Assembly: GCF_001005215.1 (NCBI RefSeq)
Contig: NZ_LBNQ01000019.1
Span: forward strand, 62,001-126,000
Length of the DNA: 64,000 bases
Source of the DNA: Lampropedia cohaerens
Lineage (GTDB): Bacteria > Pseudomonadota > Gammaproteobacteria > Burkholderiales > Burkholderiaceae_C
Direction: 5' to 3'
The position numbers and the translations under genes are program-made. Shown piece after piece: positions 46,533-56,341 of this stretch (its first letter is position 1; each line of letters opens with the position of its first letter). The notes beneath the pieces were generated by a model, which was given only the letters and a program-made list of their open reading frames with translations, was not told where the DNA came from and did no database searches.

Positions 46533-49268
46533 TCACGCGTGCAGCGGGTTGATCTTGTCGGCCTTGATGCCATACTTCTCGATGGCTTCGGCCACCTTCG
46601 CGACCGGCAAAGCACCCTCTTCCGCCAGCGCCTTCAGCGCGGCCACGACGATATAGTGGCGGTTGATCTCGAAGTGCTCGCGCAGCTTGTAGCGGAAGTC
46701 GCTGCGCCCAAAGCCGTCGGTGCCCAGCACCTTGTAGCTGCGCCCCTGCGGAATGAAGGCGCGGATCTGATCGGCGTAGTTCTTCATGTAATCGGTCGAG
46801 GCCACCACCGGACCCTGCGTGCGCAAAAGCTGCTGCGTGACAAACGGCACACGTGGCGTCTGCGTCGGATGCAGCATGTTCCAGCGCTCGGCATCCTGGC
46901 CTTCGCGCGTGAGCTCGTTGAAGCTTGGGCAGCTCCAGACATCCGCGCCGATGTTCCATTCGGACTCAAGCAACTGCTTGGCGGCGATCGACTCGCGCAG
47001 AATGCTGCCCGAGCCCAGCAGATTCACGCGCAGTTGCTTGTCCTCAGCCGCGGGCTGCAACAGGTACATGCCCTTGATGATTTCCTGCTCGGTGCCAGCG
47101 ATCAGCCCCGGCATGGCGTAGTTCTCGTTGAGCAGCGTGATGTAGTAGAAAACGTTCTCCTGCTTCTCGACCATGCGCTTGAGGCCGTCGTGCATGATGA
47201 CCGCCACCTCGTGCGCGAACGTCGGGTCGTAGCTGACGCAGTTGGGGATGGTGCCCGCCAGGATGTGGCTGTGACCGTCCTCGTGCTGCAGGCCCTCGCC
47301 ATTGAGAGTGGTGCGCCCGGAGGTTCCACCCAGCAGGAAGCCGCGCGCCTGCATGTCGCCAGCGGCCCAGGCGAAGTCGCCCACGCGCTGGAAGCCGAAC
47401 ATCGAATAGAACACGTAGAACGGGATCATGATGCGGTTGTTCGTCGAGTACGACGTCGCCGCAGCAATCCACGAGGCCATGCCGCCTGCCTCGTTGATGC
47501 CCTCCTGCAGGATCTGGCCCGCCTTGTCCTCCTTGTAGTACATCACCTGGTCCTTGTCGACCGGGGTGTAGAGCTGGCCCTTGGGGTTGTAGATGCCGAT
47601 CTGGCGGAACAGCCCCTCCATGCCGAAGGTGCGCGCCTCGTCGACCAGGATCGGCACCACACGCGGGCCGAGGGCCTGGTCACGCAACAGCTGGTTCAGA
47701 AACCGCACATAGGCCTGCGTGGTGGAAATCTCGCGCCCCTCGGCGGTGGGCTCAAGTACCGCCTTGAAAACTTCCAACGACGGAATCGTGAACTGCTCGC
47801 TCGAACGGGTACGCCGCTTGGGCAGATAGCCGCCCAGGGCCTTGCGCCGCTCGTGCAGATACTGCATTTCCGGCGTGTCATCGGCAGGCTTGTAGAACGG
47901 AATCTTGGGCAGCTCGCTGTCCGGGATCGGGATGTTGAAGCGATCGCGGAAGTAGCGGATGTCGTCATCGGAGAGCTTCTTGGTCTGGTGGGCGGTATTT
48001 TTGCCCTCGCCGCTCTTGCCCATGCCATAGCCCTTGACGGTCTTGACCAGCAGCACCGTCGGCAGGCCGGTGGTGTTGTGGTGGGCCGCGTGGAAGGCCG
48101 CATAGACCTTCTGCGCATCATGGCCGCCACGGCGCAACGCCCAGATGTCCTCGTCGCTCATGTGCTCGACCAGCTTGGCCACGCGCGGGTCACGCTCGAA
48201 GAAATGCTTGCGTACAAACGCGCCGTCGTTGGCCTTGAACGCCTGATAGTCGCCGTCGAGCGTCTCCATCATGACCTTGCGCAGCGCGCCATCCTTGTCG
48301 CGCGCCAGCAGCGGATCCCAGTTGCTGCCCCAGATCAGCTTGATGACATTCCAGCCCGAGCCGCGGAACTCGCCTTCCAGCTCCTGGATGATCTTGCCGT
48401 TGCCACGCACCGGACCATCCAGGCGCTGCAGGTTGCAGTTGACAACGAACACCAGATTGTCGAGCCCCTCGCGCGAGGCCATGCTGATGGCGCCCAGCGA
48501 TTCCGGCTCATCCATCTCACCATCGCCGCAGAACACCCAAACCTTGCGCTGGCTGGTGTCGGCAATACCGCGCGCATGCAGATACTTCAGAAAGCGTGCC
48601 TGATAGATAGCCATCAACGGCCCAAGCCCCATCGAGACGGTGGGGAACTGCCAGAAATCGGGCATCAGCTTGGGGTGTGGATAGCTGGAGAGCCCCTTGC
48701 CATCAACCTCCTGACGGAAGTTCAGCAACTGCTCCTCGGTCAAGCGTCCCTCCAGAAAGGCGCGCGCATAAATGCCCGGCGAGCTGTGGCCCTGAATGTA
48801 GAGCAAGTCGCCGCCATGCGTACCGCCGCTGTCGGTGTCATCGGCGTGCCAGAAATGGTTGAAGCCGGCGGCAAACATGTGTGCCAGCGACTGGAAAGAA
48901 GAAATGTGCCCGCCCAGATCTCCTCCGTCTTCCGGATGCAGGCGGTTGGCCTTGACCACCATGGCCATGGCGTTCCAGCGCATGTAGGCGCGCAGGCGGC
49001 CTTCAAGCTCCAGATTGCCTGGCGAGCGCGCCTCCTGGTCCGGCTCAATGGTGTTGACATAGCCGGTATTGGCAGAGAACGGCAGATCAATGCTGTTCTG
49101 GCGGGCGTGTTCGAGCAGCTGCTCGATCAGGAAATGCGCGCGCTCGGCGCCTTCGCGATCGATCACGGCGGACAGCGCGTCCAGCCATTCACGGGTTTCC
49201 TGGGTGTCAGTGTCGGCGGCAGTCAGGGCCGAAATAGCTTGCTGCTTCGCGCTGGATTTGTCGCTCAT
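46533..49268 (-). CDS. aceE: Pyruvate dehydrogenase E1 component (homodimeric)
   Basis: A 911-residue thiamine-diphosphate enzyme that decarboxylates pyruvate and acetylates the E2 lipoyl groups. The ThDP-binding motif appears as FCGDGEMDEPESLGAIS. GGDLLYIQGHSSPGIYAR supplies active-site His. NTAHQTKKL and FTIPSLEVFKAVL are also typical. Length fits the homodimeric gamma-proteobacterial-type AceE. ATG 49268 has GGAG upstream and gives MSDKSSAKQQA. It leads the aceE-aceF-lpdA operon and is divergent from a sensor kinase. Confidence 0.97.
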   Translation of the reverse strand: MSDKSSAKQQAISALTAADTDTQETREWLDALSAVIDREGAERAHFLIEQLLEHARQNSIDLPFSANTGYVNTIEPDQEARSPGNLELEGRLRAYMRWNAMAMVVKANRLHPEDGGDLGGHISSFQSLAHMFAAGFNHFWHADDTDSGGTHGGDLLYIQGHSSPGIYARAFLEGRLTEEQLLNFRQEVDGKGLSSYPHPKLMPDFWQFPTVSMGLGPLMAIYQARFLKYLHARGIADTSQRKVWVFCGDGEMDEPESLGAISMASREGLDNLVFVVNCNLQRLDGPVRGNGKIIQELEGEFRGSGWNVIKLIWGSNWDPLLARDKDGALRKVMMETLDGDYQAFKANDGAFVRKHFFERDPRVAKLVEHMSDEDIWALRRGGHDAQKVYAAFHAAHHNTTGLPTVLLVKTVKGYGMGKSGEGKNTAHQTKKLSDDDIRYFRDRFNIPIPDSELPKIPFYKPADDTPEMQYLHERRKALGGYLPKRRTRSSEQFTIPSLEVFKAVLEPTAEGREISTTQAYVRFLNQLLRDQALGPRVVPILVDEARTFGMEGLFRQIGIYNPKGQLYTPVDKDQVMYYKEDKAGQILQEGINEAGGMASWIAAATSYSTNNRIMIPFYVFYSMFGFQRVGDFAWAAGDMQARGFLLGGTSGRTTLNGEGLQHEDGHSHILAGTIPNCVSYDPTFAHEVAVIMHDGLKRMVEKQENVFYYITLLNENYAMPGLIAGTEQEIIKGMYLLQPAAEDKQLRVNLLGSGSILRESIAAKQLLESEWNIGADVWSCPSFNELTREGQDAERWNMLHPTQTPRVPFVTQQLLRTQGPVVASTDYMKNYADQIRAFIPQGRSYKVLGTDGFGRSDFRYKLREHFEINRHYIVVAALKALAEEGALPVAKVAEAIEKYGIKADKINPLHA

Positions 49269-49698
49269 GAACGTCTCCAAATGATTAAAACCATTTCTGT
49301 GCTGGCCATCGCTGTGAATGCACTCGGGGCATGCGCTTGCCTCATGCCCTCTGCTGCAGCACTGCAGCGGCAAAGGCGCGTAGCGGACAGCGACCAGACC
49401 AATCTACTATGCCAGCGCACCCGATGCCGACGGAGATAACGCCAAGACAGCGCCATGGCGTTGCATCCGCGCTCGCGCGCGCCAGCGCCGCAGTGTCGCA
49501 TGAAAGCAGCCATTTTCCAAATTAAGACTATCCTTTTCTTATTGCGAAATAATTGATTCCAGCGCGGCACTTTGGGCGGCAGTCGCGCGACCTTTTCAGG
49601 CGTCGCAAGCCCCCTGTGTCGCAGCGCAGATGCCGCCACAATGCGCCATCCGTCAAACGCTTGCGCAAGCGCCCGATTTCAACGTAGAAACATGCACC
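49269..49698. other. Intergenic region between aceE and the sensor kinase
   Basis: About 430 bp between divergent genes. It includes an AT-rich patch (49525-49560) with the dyad TTATT-GCGA-AATAA at 49539-49552, the most likely place for promoters or an operator. No gene is supported. Confidence 0.45.
49539..49552. promoter_or_regulatory. Dyad TTATT-N4-AATAA between aceE and the kinase gene
   Basis: A perfect five-base inverted repeat around GCGA, in the only AT-rich part of this divergent gap. It is 147 bp before the kinase ATG and about 271 bp before aceE. It differs from the E. coli PdhR site, and the binder is unknown. Confidence 0.25.
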
Positions 49699-52209
49699 AT
49701 GTCCGCACCCGAGAACGTCTCAGATTCCCTGGAACGCCAGGCACCCGGCAAGCCCCGCGCTTGGTGGCGCAAGCTGCGCCGCAGCCAGGAACGCCTGAGC
49801 CTGCTGGTGCCCCTGTTCGCGGTGCTGCTACTGGTTGCGATCATCGCAGGCAGTTACTTGCTGCTGCGCATGGAGGAGCGCGCGCGCGAGCAGGAACTGG
49901 TCCTGCAGGAAAGCCAGTTCCTGGCGCTGCGGCTGAGTGAACAGCTGCTGACCAAGCAGGACGATCTGCAGCGCCTGGTCCACGGCATGGTGGCTCCGGT
50001 AAGCGGTGCAGGTTTTGACCAGGCCGCCCGCGCTCTGCTGGCTCGCGATGGTTCGCTCTACGCCATCACCTGGTTCGACGCCCGCCAGCGGGTTGTCAGT
50101 ACCCACCACACCTCCATGCTACCCAGCGCCCTGCGGCGCGAGGCGGGTGCGCTCTGGCAGGAAGGCGCGCTCAGCGATATGCCGCAGGGCCACTGGGTCC
50201 TGACACCCAGCAACGACGCGCGCTCGCAGAGCGCCTCGCCCTCCGTGCTGCGCCTGTTCACGCCCATTCAGGTCAACGGCCAGTACCTGGGCACGGTACT
50301 GGCCGAGTACGCGCCGCACATGCTGCTGCACAACGTGCTGCGCGGCGACAATCTGGCCAGCCTGGCAGTGGCGCTGGTTGACGCGCAGGGCACACACATC
50401 GCCGGCGTCGGTGCCGTCAACGGTGTCGCCGGGATGCGCTGGGATGCGCAGGCCTTTCCGCCGACGCAGTTGAGCCTGCCCATCAGCCCGCTCGGTGATG
50501 CGCTGCAACTCAAGACCACGCTTTATCGCACCGATCGCAACGTCACCCGCCATGCGCTGCTGGTGCTGCTCGGGCTGCTAGGCACGACCACCACCGCGAT
50601 GCTGCTGCTCAACTGGCGCCTGAGCCGCCGCCGCCTGCAGACGCAGCGCCGCCTGCGCGAAGAATCGAGCTTTCGCCTGGCCATCGAGAACTCGCTGACG
50701 ACCGGCATTCGCGTGCTTGATCTCGATGGTGTCACGACCTATACCAACGCGGCCTTCGCCCGCATGGTAGGCTGGAGCCAGCAGGAAATGATCGGCATGA
50801 AGGCCCCATTTCCTTACTGGCCGGAGAAGGACCGGGAAGTGCTGGCCGAGCGCTTTCAGGCCGAACTCAACGGCCGCCACTACCCCGGCGGGCTGCAGCT
50901 GCGCATGCGTCGCAAGAACGGCACTGCCTTCGATGCCCGCGTCTTTATGACGCCCCTGCGCGACGAGCATGGCGTGCAGACCGGCTGGCTGACCACCATC
51001 AACGACATTACCGAACCCAACCGCATCCGCCAGCAGCTGGCGGCGGCGCACGACCGTTTCACGCTGGTGCTGGAGTCGCTCGATGCCTCCATCACCGTGG
51101 CGCCGCTGGGCAGCAAGGAGCTGGTGTTTGCCAATCGCCTGTATCGCCAGTGGTTCGGGGCGCAAAGCGATGGCCATCTGCAGATGCTGGCGCAGGCGGG
51201 CGCCAGCCGCATCCAGGAGTCGGACGACAACACGGATGAGGAAGACGCCCTCATGGGCCTGCCCGCGGAGGTGGTCACCACCGCCAACACCGACCGTGCG
51301 GAAATCTACGTGGAGTCCCTCGGCAAGTGGCTGGAGCTGCGCTCGCGCTACCTTGACTGGGTCGACGGGCGGCTGGCGCAGATGCTGATCGCCACCGACA
51401 TCACCAAGCGCAAACAGGCCGAGGAACAGGCTGCGCGCCAGATCGAGAAGATGGAGTCGGTCAGCCGCCTCATGACGATGGGCGAAATGGCCTCCAGCGT
51501 GGCGCACGAGCTCAACCAGCCACTGGCGGCCATCAGCAACTACGTCAACGGCATGATCTCACGCATCAAGGCCGACACCATCGAGCGCGACCAGCTGCTC
51601 ATACCGCTGGAAAAGACCGCCCATCAGGCCGTGCGCGCCGGACAGGTGATCCACCGCATCCGCTCATTCATCAAGCGCAGCGAGTTCAACCGCGAGTTGT
51701 GCGCGCCGCAGCGTCTGGTCACCGAAGCGCTGGAGCTGGCCAACATTGAGATACGCAAGCGCTCGGTGCGCCTGTCGCTGCAGTTGCAGCCCAATCTGCC
51801 CAGGCTGCATGTGGATGCCATTCTCATCGAGCAGGTGCTGATCAATCTGCTCAAGAACGCTGCCGAGGCCATCGACGGCGCCGACCTGCCCACAGCACGC
51901 CGGGGCATCGAGCTGCAGGTGCAGCGCGACGGCGAGGACGTGTGCTTTCGCATCATCGACCAAGGCCCCGGCATGCCCGAGACCGTCACCTCGCAGCTGT
52001 TCGATGCATTCTTTTCCACCAAGAAAGATGGCATGGGCATTGGCCTGAACCTGTGCCGCAGCATCATCGAATCGCACCAGGGCAAACTGCAGGTGCGCAA
52101 CCTCTACAATGGTCCAAACGCCATAGGCTGTGAGTTTGCATTCTGGCTGCCCGCTGCGACGAAAAGTCCGTCAGCCCCAGCGGAGCCGCCAATGCCCATT
52201 CTTGGCTAG
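49699..52209 (+). CDS. PAS-domain sensor histidine kinase (FixL/DctB-like)
   Basis: An 836-residue membrane kinase. Helix 1 is at about 34-56 and helix 2 at about 275-297, enclosing a periplasmic domain of about 215 residues. Two PAS regions follow (about 320-445 and 455-590). Then comes a dimerisation box MGEMASSVAHELNQPLAAIS with His603, of the FixL/DctB subtype, and an ATPase domain with NLLKNAAEAIDG, DQGPGMP and GMGIGLNLCRSII. No haem-binding His was identified in the PAS domains. It is 53 bp upstream of a FixJ-type regulator and divergent from aceE. That neighbourhood suggests control of pyruvate metabolism, as inference. Confidence 0.9.
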   Translation: MSAPENVSDSLERQAPGKPRAWWRKLRRSQERLSLLVPLFAVLLLVAIIAGSYLLLRMEERAREQELVLQESQFLALRLSEQLLTKQDDLQRLVHGMVAPVSGAGFDQAARALLARDGSLYAITWFDARQRVVSTHHTSMLPSALRREAGALWQEGALSDMPQGHWVLTPSNDARSQSASPSVLRLFTPIQVNGQYLGTVLAEYAPHMLLHNVLRGDNLASLAVALVDAQGTHIAGVGAVNGVAGMRWDAQAFPPTQLSLPISPLGDALQLKTTLYRTDRNVTRHALLVLLGLLGTTTTAMLLLNWRLSRRRLQTQRRLREESSFRLAIENSLTTGIRVLDLDGVTTYTNAAFARMVGWSQQEMIGMKAPFPYWPEKDREVLAERFQAELNGRHYPGGLQLRMRRKNGTAFDARVFMTPLRDEHGVQTGWLTTINDITEPNRIRQQLAAAHDRFTLVLESLDASITVAPLGSKELVFANRLYRQWFGAQSDGHLQMLAQAGASRIQESDDNTDEEDALMGLPAEVVTTANTDRAEIYVESLGKWLELRSRYLDWVDGRLAQMLIATDITKRKQAEEQAARQIEKMESVSRLMTMGEMASSVAHELNQPLAAISNYVNGMISRIKADTIERDQLLIPLEKTAHQAVRAGQVIHRIRSFIKRSEFNRELCAPQRLVTEALELANIEIRKRSVRLSLQLQPNLPRLHVDAILIEQVLINLLKNAAEAIDGADLPTARRGIELQVQRDGEDVCFRIIDQGPGMPETVTSQLFDAFFSTKKDGMGIGLNLCRSIIESHQGKLQVRNLYNGPNAIGCEFAFWLPAATKSPSAPAEPPMPILG

Positions 52210-52262
52210 CGCCAGCCGCAGCCTGTGCCTGCCGCATTCCAACTCTCGACATTCCAACGCTT

Positions 52263-52898
52263 ATGAACCCCGCTCAGAAAAAAGGCACGGTCTACATTGT
52301 CGATGACGACGAGGCGATCCGCGACTCGTTGCAATGGCTGCTGGAGGGGCGCGATTTTCACGTCCGCTGCTTTGACAGTGCCGAAGCGTTTCTCAACCAG
52401 TACGACGCGCGCGAGATCGCCTGCCTGATCACCGACATCCGCATGAATGGCATGTCCGGTCTGGAGTTGCAGGACAAGCTCGCCGAACGCAGCGCAGCGC
52501 TGCCCATCGCCATCATCACCGGCCACGGTGACGTGCCCATGGCGGTGGATACGATGAAAAAAGGCGCGGTCGATTTCATCCAGAAGCCCTTCGACGAGGA
52601 AGCCATCACCTCACTGGTCAGCCGCATGCTGGAGCAGGCACAGACCAACTTTGCCAGCCAACAGCAGGCAGCCACCCGCGAGGCATTGCTGGCCAAGCTC
52701 ACTGCGCGCGAGTCGCAAGTGCTCGAGCGCATCGTTGCCGGACGTCTGAACAAGCAAATTGCTGACGACCTCAACATCAGCATCAAGACGGTGGAGGCGC
52801 ACCGCGCCAACATCATGGAAAAGCTCGGCGCCAACACCGTTGCCGATCTGCTCAAGGTAGCACTTGGCAGCAATCCGGCACCTGGCAAAACGCCCTAA
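52263..52898 (+). CDS. FixJ/NarL-family response regulator
   Basis: A 211-residue regulator. The receiver has VYIVDDDEAIRDSL, phospho-acceptor Asp58 in CLITDIRMNGMSG and the Lys in FIQKPFDEE. The LuxR-type helix-turn-helix (about 140-205) shows LTARESQVLERIVAGRLNKQ and IKTVEAHRANIMEKLG. It is FixJ-like and partners the upstream kinase. A strong hairpin terminator follows. Confidence 0.92.
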   Translation: MNPAQKKGTVYIVDDDEAIRDSLQWLLEGRDFHVRCFDSAEAFLNQYDAREIACLITDIRMNGMSGLELQDKLAERSAALPIAIITGHGDVPMAVDTMKKGAVDFIQKPFDEEAITSLVSRMLEQAQTNFASQQQAATREALLAKLTARESQVLERIVAGRLNKQIADDLNISIKTVEAHRANIMEKLGANTVADLLKVALGSNPAPGKTP

Positions 52899-52920
52899 GA
52901 ACCTGCCTGCAGCTTCCTGC

Positions 52921-52944
52921 AAGCGGCCCCATCGGCCGCTTTTC
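52921..52944 (+). terminator. Intrinsic terminator after the FixJ-like gene
   Basis: AAGCGGCC (52921-52928) pairs with GGCCGCTT (52934-52941) around loop CCATC and continues into T. It lies 23 bp after the stop and 26 bp before folD. Confidence 0.8.
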
Positions 52945-52969
52945 CCATTTGCACTCGTCCTAACCTCCC

Positions 52970-53824
52970 ATGACTGCCCAAATCATTGACGGCCTCGCCC
53001 TCTCCCGCAAACTGCGCGCCGCATTCGCGCAGGATGTCCAAGCCCTCACCGCGCAAGGCCTGCAGCCAGGCCTTGCCGTCATTCTCGTAGGCAACAATCC
53101 CGCCTCGCAGGTATACGTGCGCAACAAAATCAAGGCCTGCCAGGAGGCTGGCATCCATTCCGTGCTGGAACAGCTCGACGCCACCACCACGCAGCAGGAG
53201 TTGCTGGCACGCATCGCCGCGCTGAATGCCGATGCCGCCATCCACGGCATCCTGGTGCAATTGCCGCTGCCTCCCCACATCGATGCCGACGCCGTCATTG
53301 AGGCCATCGCGCCGGAAAAGGACGTGGACGGCTTTCACATCAGCAGTGCCGGTGCGCTGATGACCGGGCTGGACCGCGGCTTCTGGCCCTGCACGCCGCA
53401 TGGCTGCCTGAAGATGCTCGACGACATCGGCTATGACCTGCGCGGCAAGCACGCGGTGGTGGTCGGCCGCAGCAACATCGTCGGCAAGCCGATGGCCATG
53501 ATGCTGCTGGCACGCAGCGCCACCGTCACCATCTGCCACAGCGCCACGGCCGATCTGGGCGCCATGACGCGCCAGGCCGATGTACTGGTCGCAGCCGTCG
53601 GCAAGGCCGGTCTCATCACCGCCGACATGGTCAAGCCCGGCGCGATCGTCATCGACGTCGGCATGAACCGCAACGCCCAGGGCAAGCTCTGCGGCGATGT
53701 CGACTTTGAAGGCGTCAGGCAGGTCGCTGGCTGGATCACCCCCGTGCCCGGCGGCGTTGGCCCGATGACCATCACCATGCTGCTGGCCAACACCATCGCG
53801 GCGGCCAAGCGCCGCCTGGCTTGA
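52970..53824 (+). CDS. folD: Methylenetetrahydrofolate dehydrogenase/cyclohydrolase FolD
   Basis: A 284-residue bifunctional enzyme of one-carbon metabolism, converting 5,10-methylene-THF to 10-formyl-THF. Expected features are [14 protein letters not shown] with the catalytic Lys near 56, [41 protein letters not shown] (NADP site) and the end motif [16 protein letters not shown]. It is followed 56 bp later by prlC. Confidence 0.97.
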   Translation: MTAQIIDGLALSRKLRAAFAQDVQALTAQGLQPGLAVILVGNNPASQVYVRNKIKACQEAGIHSVLEQLDATTTQQELLARIAALNADAAIHGILVQLPLPPHIDADAVIEAIAPEKDVDGFHISSAGALMTGLDRGFWPCTPHGCLKMLDDIGYDLRGKHAVVVGRSNIVGKPMAMMLLARSATVTICHSATADLGAMTRQADVLVAAVGKAGLITADMVKPGAIVIDVGMNRNAQGKLCGDVDFEGVRQVAGWITPVPGGVGPMTITMLLANTIAAAKRRLA

Positions 53825-53880
53825 TTTGGCGCATTGCCGTCCCCATCTAAGCGGTTATCGCCAAACCGAGGAATCCCACC

Positions 53881-55935
53881 GTGGCCACCACTGAAAACAA
53901 CCCCCTGCTCTCCATCACCGACCTGCCCGCGTTCGACCAGATCCGGCCCGAGCATGTCGTGCCGGCGATCAAGACCTTGATCGAGGATGCCGATCGCGCA
54001 CTGCAGACCGTGACAGCGCCCGACTTTCCTGCGCGGTGGCAGGAGCTGGCCAAGGTGCTGGATGTCGCCACCGAACGCCTGTCCAAGGCCTGGGGCGTCG
54101 TCGGCCACCTCAGCGGCGTGGCGGACACCCCCGCGCTGCGCGCCGCCTACAACGAGGCACTGCCCCTAGTGACCGAGTTCTGGACGCGCCTAGGTGCCAA
54201 CGAGGACCTGTATGCCAAGTACAAGCAAATCGATCCCGCCAGCCTGAACGCCGAACAGAAACGCGCGCTGGAGCTGTCATTGCGGGGCTTCGTGCTTTCC
54301 GGCGCAGAGCTCAAAGGTGCCGAGCGCGAGCGCTTTGCACAGATTCAGGAACGGCTGGCTGCGCTGCAGCAGAAGTTCAGCGAGAACGTACTCGACGCCA
54401 CGGACGCCTACGTTTACTACGCCAGTGCCGAAGAGGTGCAAGGCCTGCCCGAGGACGTGCTGCAGGCCACCGCAGAGGCTGCCCGCGCCGACGGCAAGGA
54501 TGGCCAGTACAAGCTGTCGCTGAAGATGCCGGTCTACCTGCCGGTGCTGCAGTATGCCGAGAACCGTGCGCTGCGCGAGCGCCTCTTTTACGCCAACGCA
54601 GTGCGCGCCTCGGACCTCGCCCCCGAGGACCAGAAGCACCTGGACAACAGTGCCGTGATCGACGAAATCCTCGCCCTGCGCGAGGAAGAAGCCAGGCTGC
54701 TTGGCTTTGCCAACTACGCCGAACTGTCGCTCGCGCCCAAAATGGCCGAGTCGGCCGATCAGGTCATTGCCTTCCTGCGCGATCTGGCCCACCGCGCACG
54801 CCCGTACGCCGAGCGCGACGCCGCGGACTTGCGCCGCTTTGCCAGCGAACATCTGCAGCTCGACGATCCCCAGCCCTGGGACTGGACCTATATTTCCGAA
54901 AAGCTCAAGCAGGCGCGCTACAGCTTCAGCGATCAGGAAGTGCGCCAGTACTTCCCCGCGCCCAAGGTCATTGAGGGGCTGTTTGCCATCGTCGAGCGGC
55001 TGTTCAAGGTGCGCATCCTGCCCGATCAGGCGCCCGTGTGGCACCCGAGCGTGCAGTTCTTCCGCATCGAGCGCGATGGCCAGTTGGTCGGCCAGTTCTA
55101 CCTCGACCAGACGGCCCGCACCGGCAAGCGCGGCGGCGCCTGGATGGACGACATGCGCGGGCGCTGGCTGCGCCCCGATACCGGCACGCTGCAGACGCCC
55201 GTGGCCTATCTCGTGTGCAACTTCTCCTCCCCGGTTGAAGGCCAGCCGGCGCTGCTCACGCACGACGACGTGACCACGCTGTTCCACGAGTTCGGCCATG
55301 GCCTGCACCATATGCTCACGCAGGTCGATGAGCGTGACGTTTCCGGCATCAGCGGCGTCGAATGGGACGCCGTGGAGCTGCCCAGCCAGTTCATGGAAAA
55401 CTTCTGCTGGGAATGGCCCGTGCTGCAGAACATGACGGCGCACGTCAAGACCGGCGCCCCCCTGCCACGCGCGCTCTACGAGAAGATGCTGGCGGCCAAG
55501 AACTTCCAGGCAGGTCTGCAGACGCAGCGGCAGGTCGAGTTCGCCCTCTTCGACATGCTGCTGCACCGTGCCAGCCGGCCCGATGTGCTGGCACTGCTGC
55601 GCCAGGTGCGCGAGGAGGTCAGCGTGCTGCCCGCCGCGCCCTATTCCCGCACGCCGCATGCGTTCTCGCACATCTTCGCGGGTGGCTACGCCGCCGGCTA
55701 CTACAGCTACAAGTGGGCCGAGGTGCTCAGCGCCGACGCCTACGCCGCCTTCGAGGAAGAGGCGCTGGCACCGGGCGAGCCCAACCCCGCCACCGGCGAA
55801 CGCTATCTCAAGAGCATTCTGGAAGCCGGCGGCAGCCGCCCGGCGATGGAATCGTTCAAGGCATTCCGTGGGCGCGAACCGCAGCTCGATGCACTGCTGC
55901 GCCATCAGGGCATGGCCGAGCCGGCGACCGCCTGA
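53881..55935 (+). CDS. prlC: Oligopeptidase A (M3 family)
   Basis: A 684-residue cytoplasmic zinc oligopeptidase that degrades short peptides, including cleaved signal peptides. The zinc motif HEFGHGLHH places ligands His469 and His473 and catalytic Glu470. GVEWDAVELPSQFMENF supplies the third ligand region, and FAGGYAAGYYSYKWAEVLSADAY is typical of M3A. The start is GTG 53881, with GAGGAAT upstream. It is co-directional with folD. Confidence 0.96.
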   Translation: MATTENNPLLSITDLPAFDQIRPEHVVPAIKTLIEDADRALQTVTAPDFPARWQELAKVLDVATERLSKAWGVVGHLSGVADTPALRAAYNEALPLVTEFWTRLGANEDLYAKYKQIDPASLNAEQKRALELSLRGFVLSGAELKGAERERFAQIQERLAALQQKFSENVLDATDAYVYYASAEEVQGLPEDVLQATAEAARADGKDGQYKLSLKMPVYLPVLQYAENRALRERLFYANAVRASDLAPEDQKHLDNSAVIDEILALREEEARLLGFANYAELSLAPKMAESADQVIAFLRDLAHRARPYAERDAADLRRFASEHLQLDDPQPWDWTYISEKLKQARYSFSDQEVRQYFPAPKVIEGLFAIVERLFKVRILPDQAPVWHPSVQFFRIERDGQLVGQFYLDQTARTGKRGGAWMDDMRGRWLRPDTGTLQTPVAYLVCNFSSPVEGQPALLTHDDVTTLFHEFGHGLHHMLTQVDERDVSGISGVEWDAVELPSQFMENFCWEWPVLQNMTAHVKTGAPLPRALYEKMLAAKNFQAGLQTQRQVEFALFDMLLHRASRPDVLALLRQVREEVSVLPAAPYSRTPHAFSHIFAGGYAAGYYSYKWAEVLSADAYAAFEEEALAPGEPNPATGERYLKSILEAGGSRPAMESFKAFRGREPQLDALLRHQGMAEPATA

Positions 55936-56341
55936 CGGCCAAACGGAAAAGCCGCGCGCCCTCTAATTGCCCACAACACACGCGCGCTGCCGCTTCAACG
56001 GCTTTGCGGGCGCCTGCGCGGCTCACGATGGCGGATTCAGGCACCGGCGGGCGGCGATGGTGCTCGGAACCTGTTCACGATCTTTTTATGCACCGCGCAG
56101 TCAGGCAAAAGTGCGGCGGGCAAGGCGCCTGCCGCAGCCCAGACTGGGCGTCTGCGCAAGGCGGGCAACGCGGCCCGGTGTGCTTTTGCCTGGCTGCCCT
56201 TCGGGTTGGCTCGCCAGACGCACGCTGCGGCGTTACCAATCCTCGTCGGGCCACCAGAGCGACTGCGGTTTGCGCCTTGCATCGCATCGCCTGGTGAGCC
56301 AACGCGGTGCATAAAAAGATCGTGAACAGGTTCTCAGGCGC
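55936..56341. other. Convergent gap between prlC and the HAD gene
   Basis: About 406 bp, most of it occupied by the inverted-repeat element at 56067-56333. The first 130 bp hold no evident feature. Confidence 0.6.
56067..56333. repeat. 267-bp MITE-like element with 31-bp perfect terminal inverted repeats
   Basis: Positions 56067-56097 and 56303-56333 are exact inverted copies over 31 bases (starting GAACCTGTTCACGATC). Inside, CAGGCAAAAG (56102-56111) and CTTTTGCCTG (56183-56192) form a second perfect pair. GTTGGCTCGCCAG (near 56206) is nearly complementary to CTGGTGAGCCAAC (56291-56303). No transposase frame and no clear target-site duplication were found. It ends eight bases before the HAD stop and could act as a bidirectional terminator. 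Confidence 0.8.

Noticed and set aside
45807-49439. A 1210-codon open frame on the plus strand
   Set aside because: It runs antisense across aceF and aceE, whose products are unambiguous. The antisense text has the His/Arg/Gln-rich composition usual for shadows of GC-rich genes.
54277-55905. A 542-codon minus-strand frame
   Set aside because: Antisense to prlC, which has a complete M3 zinc motif.
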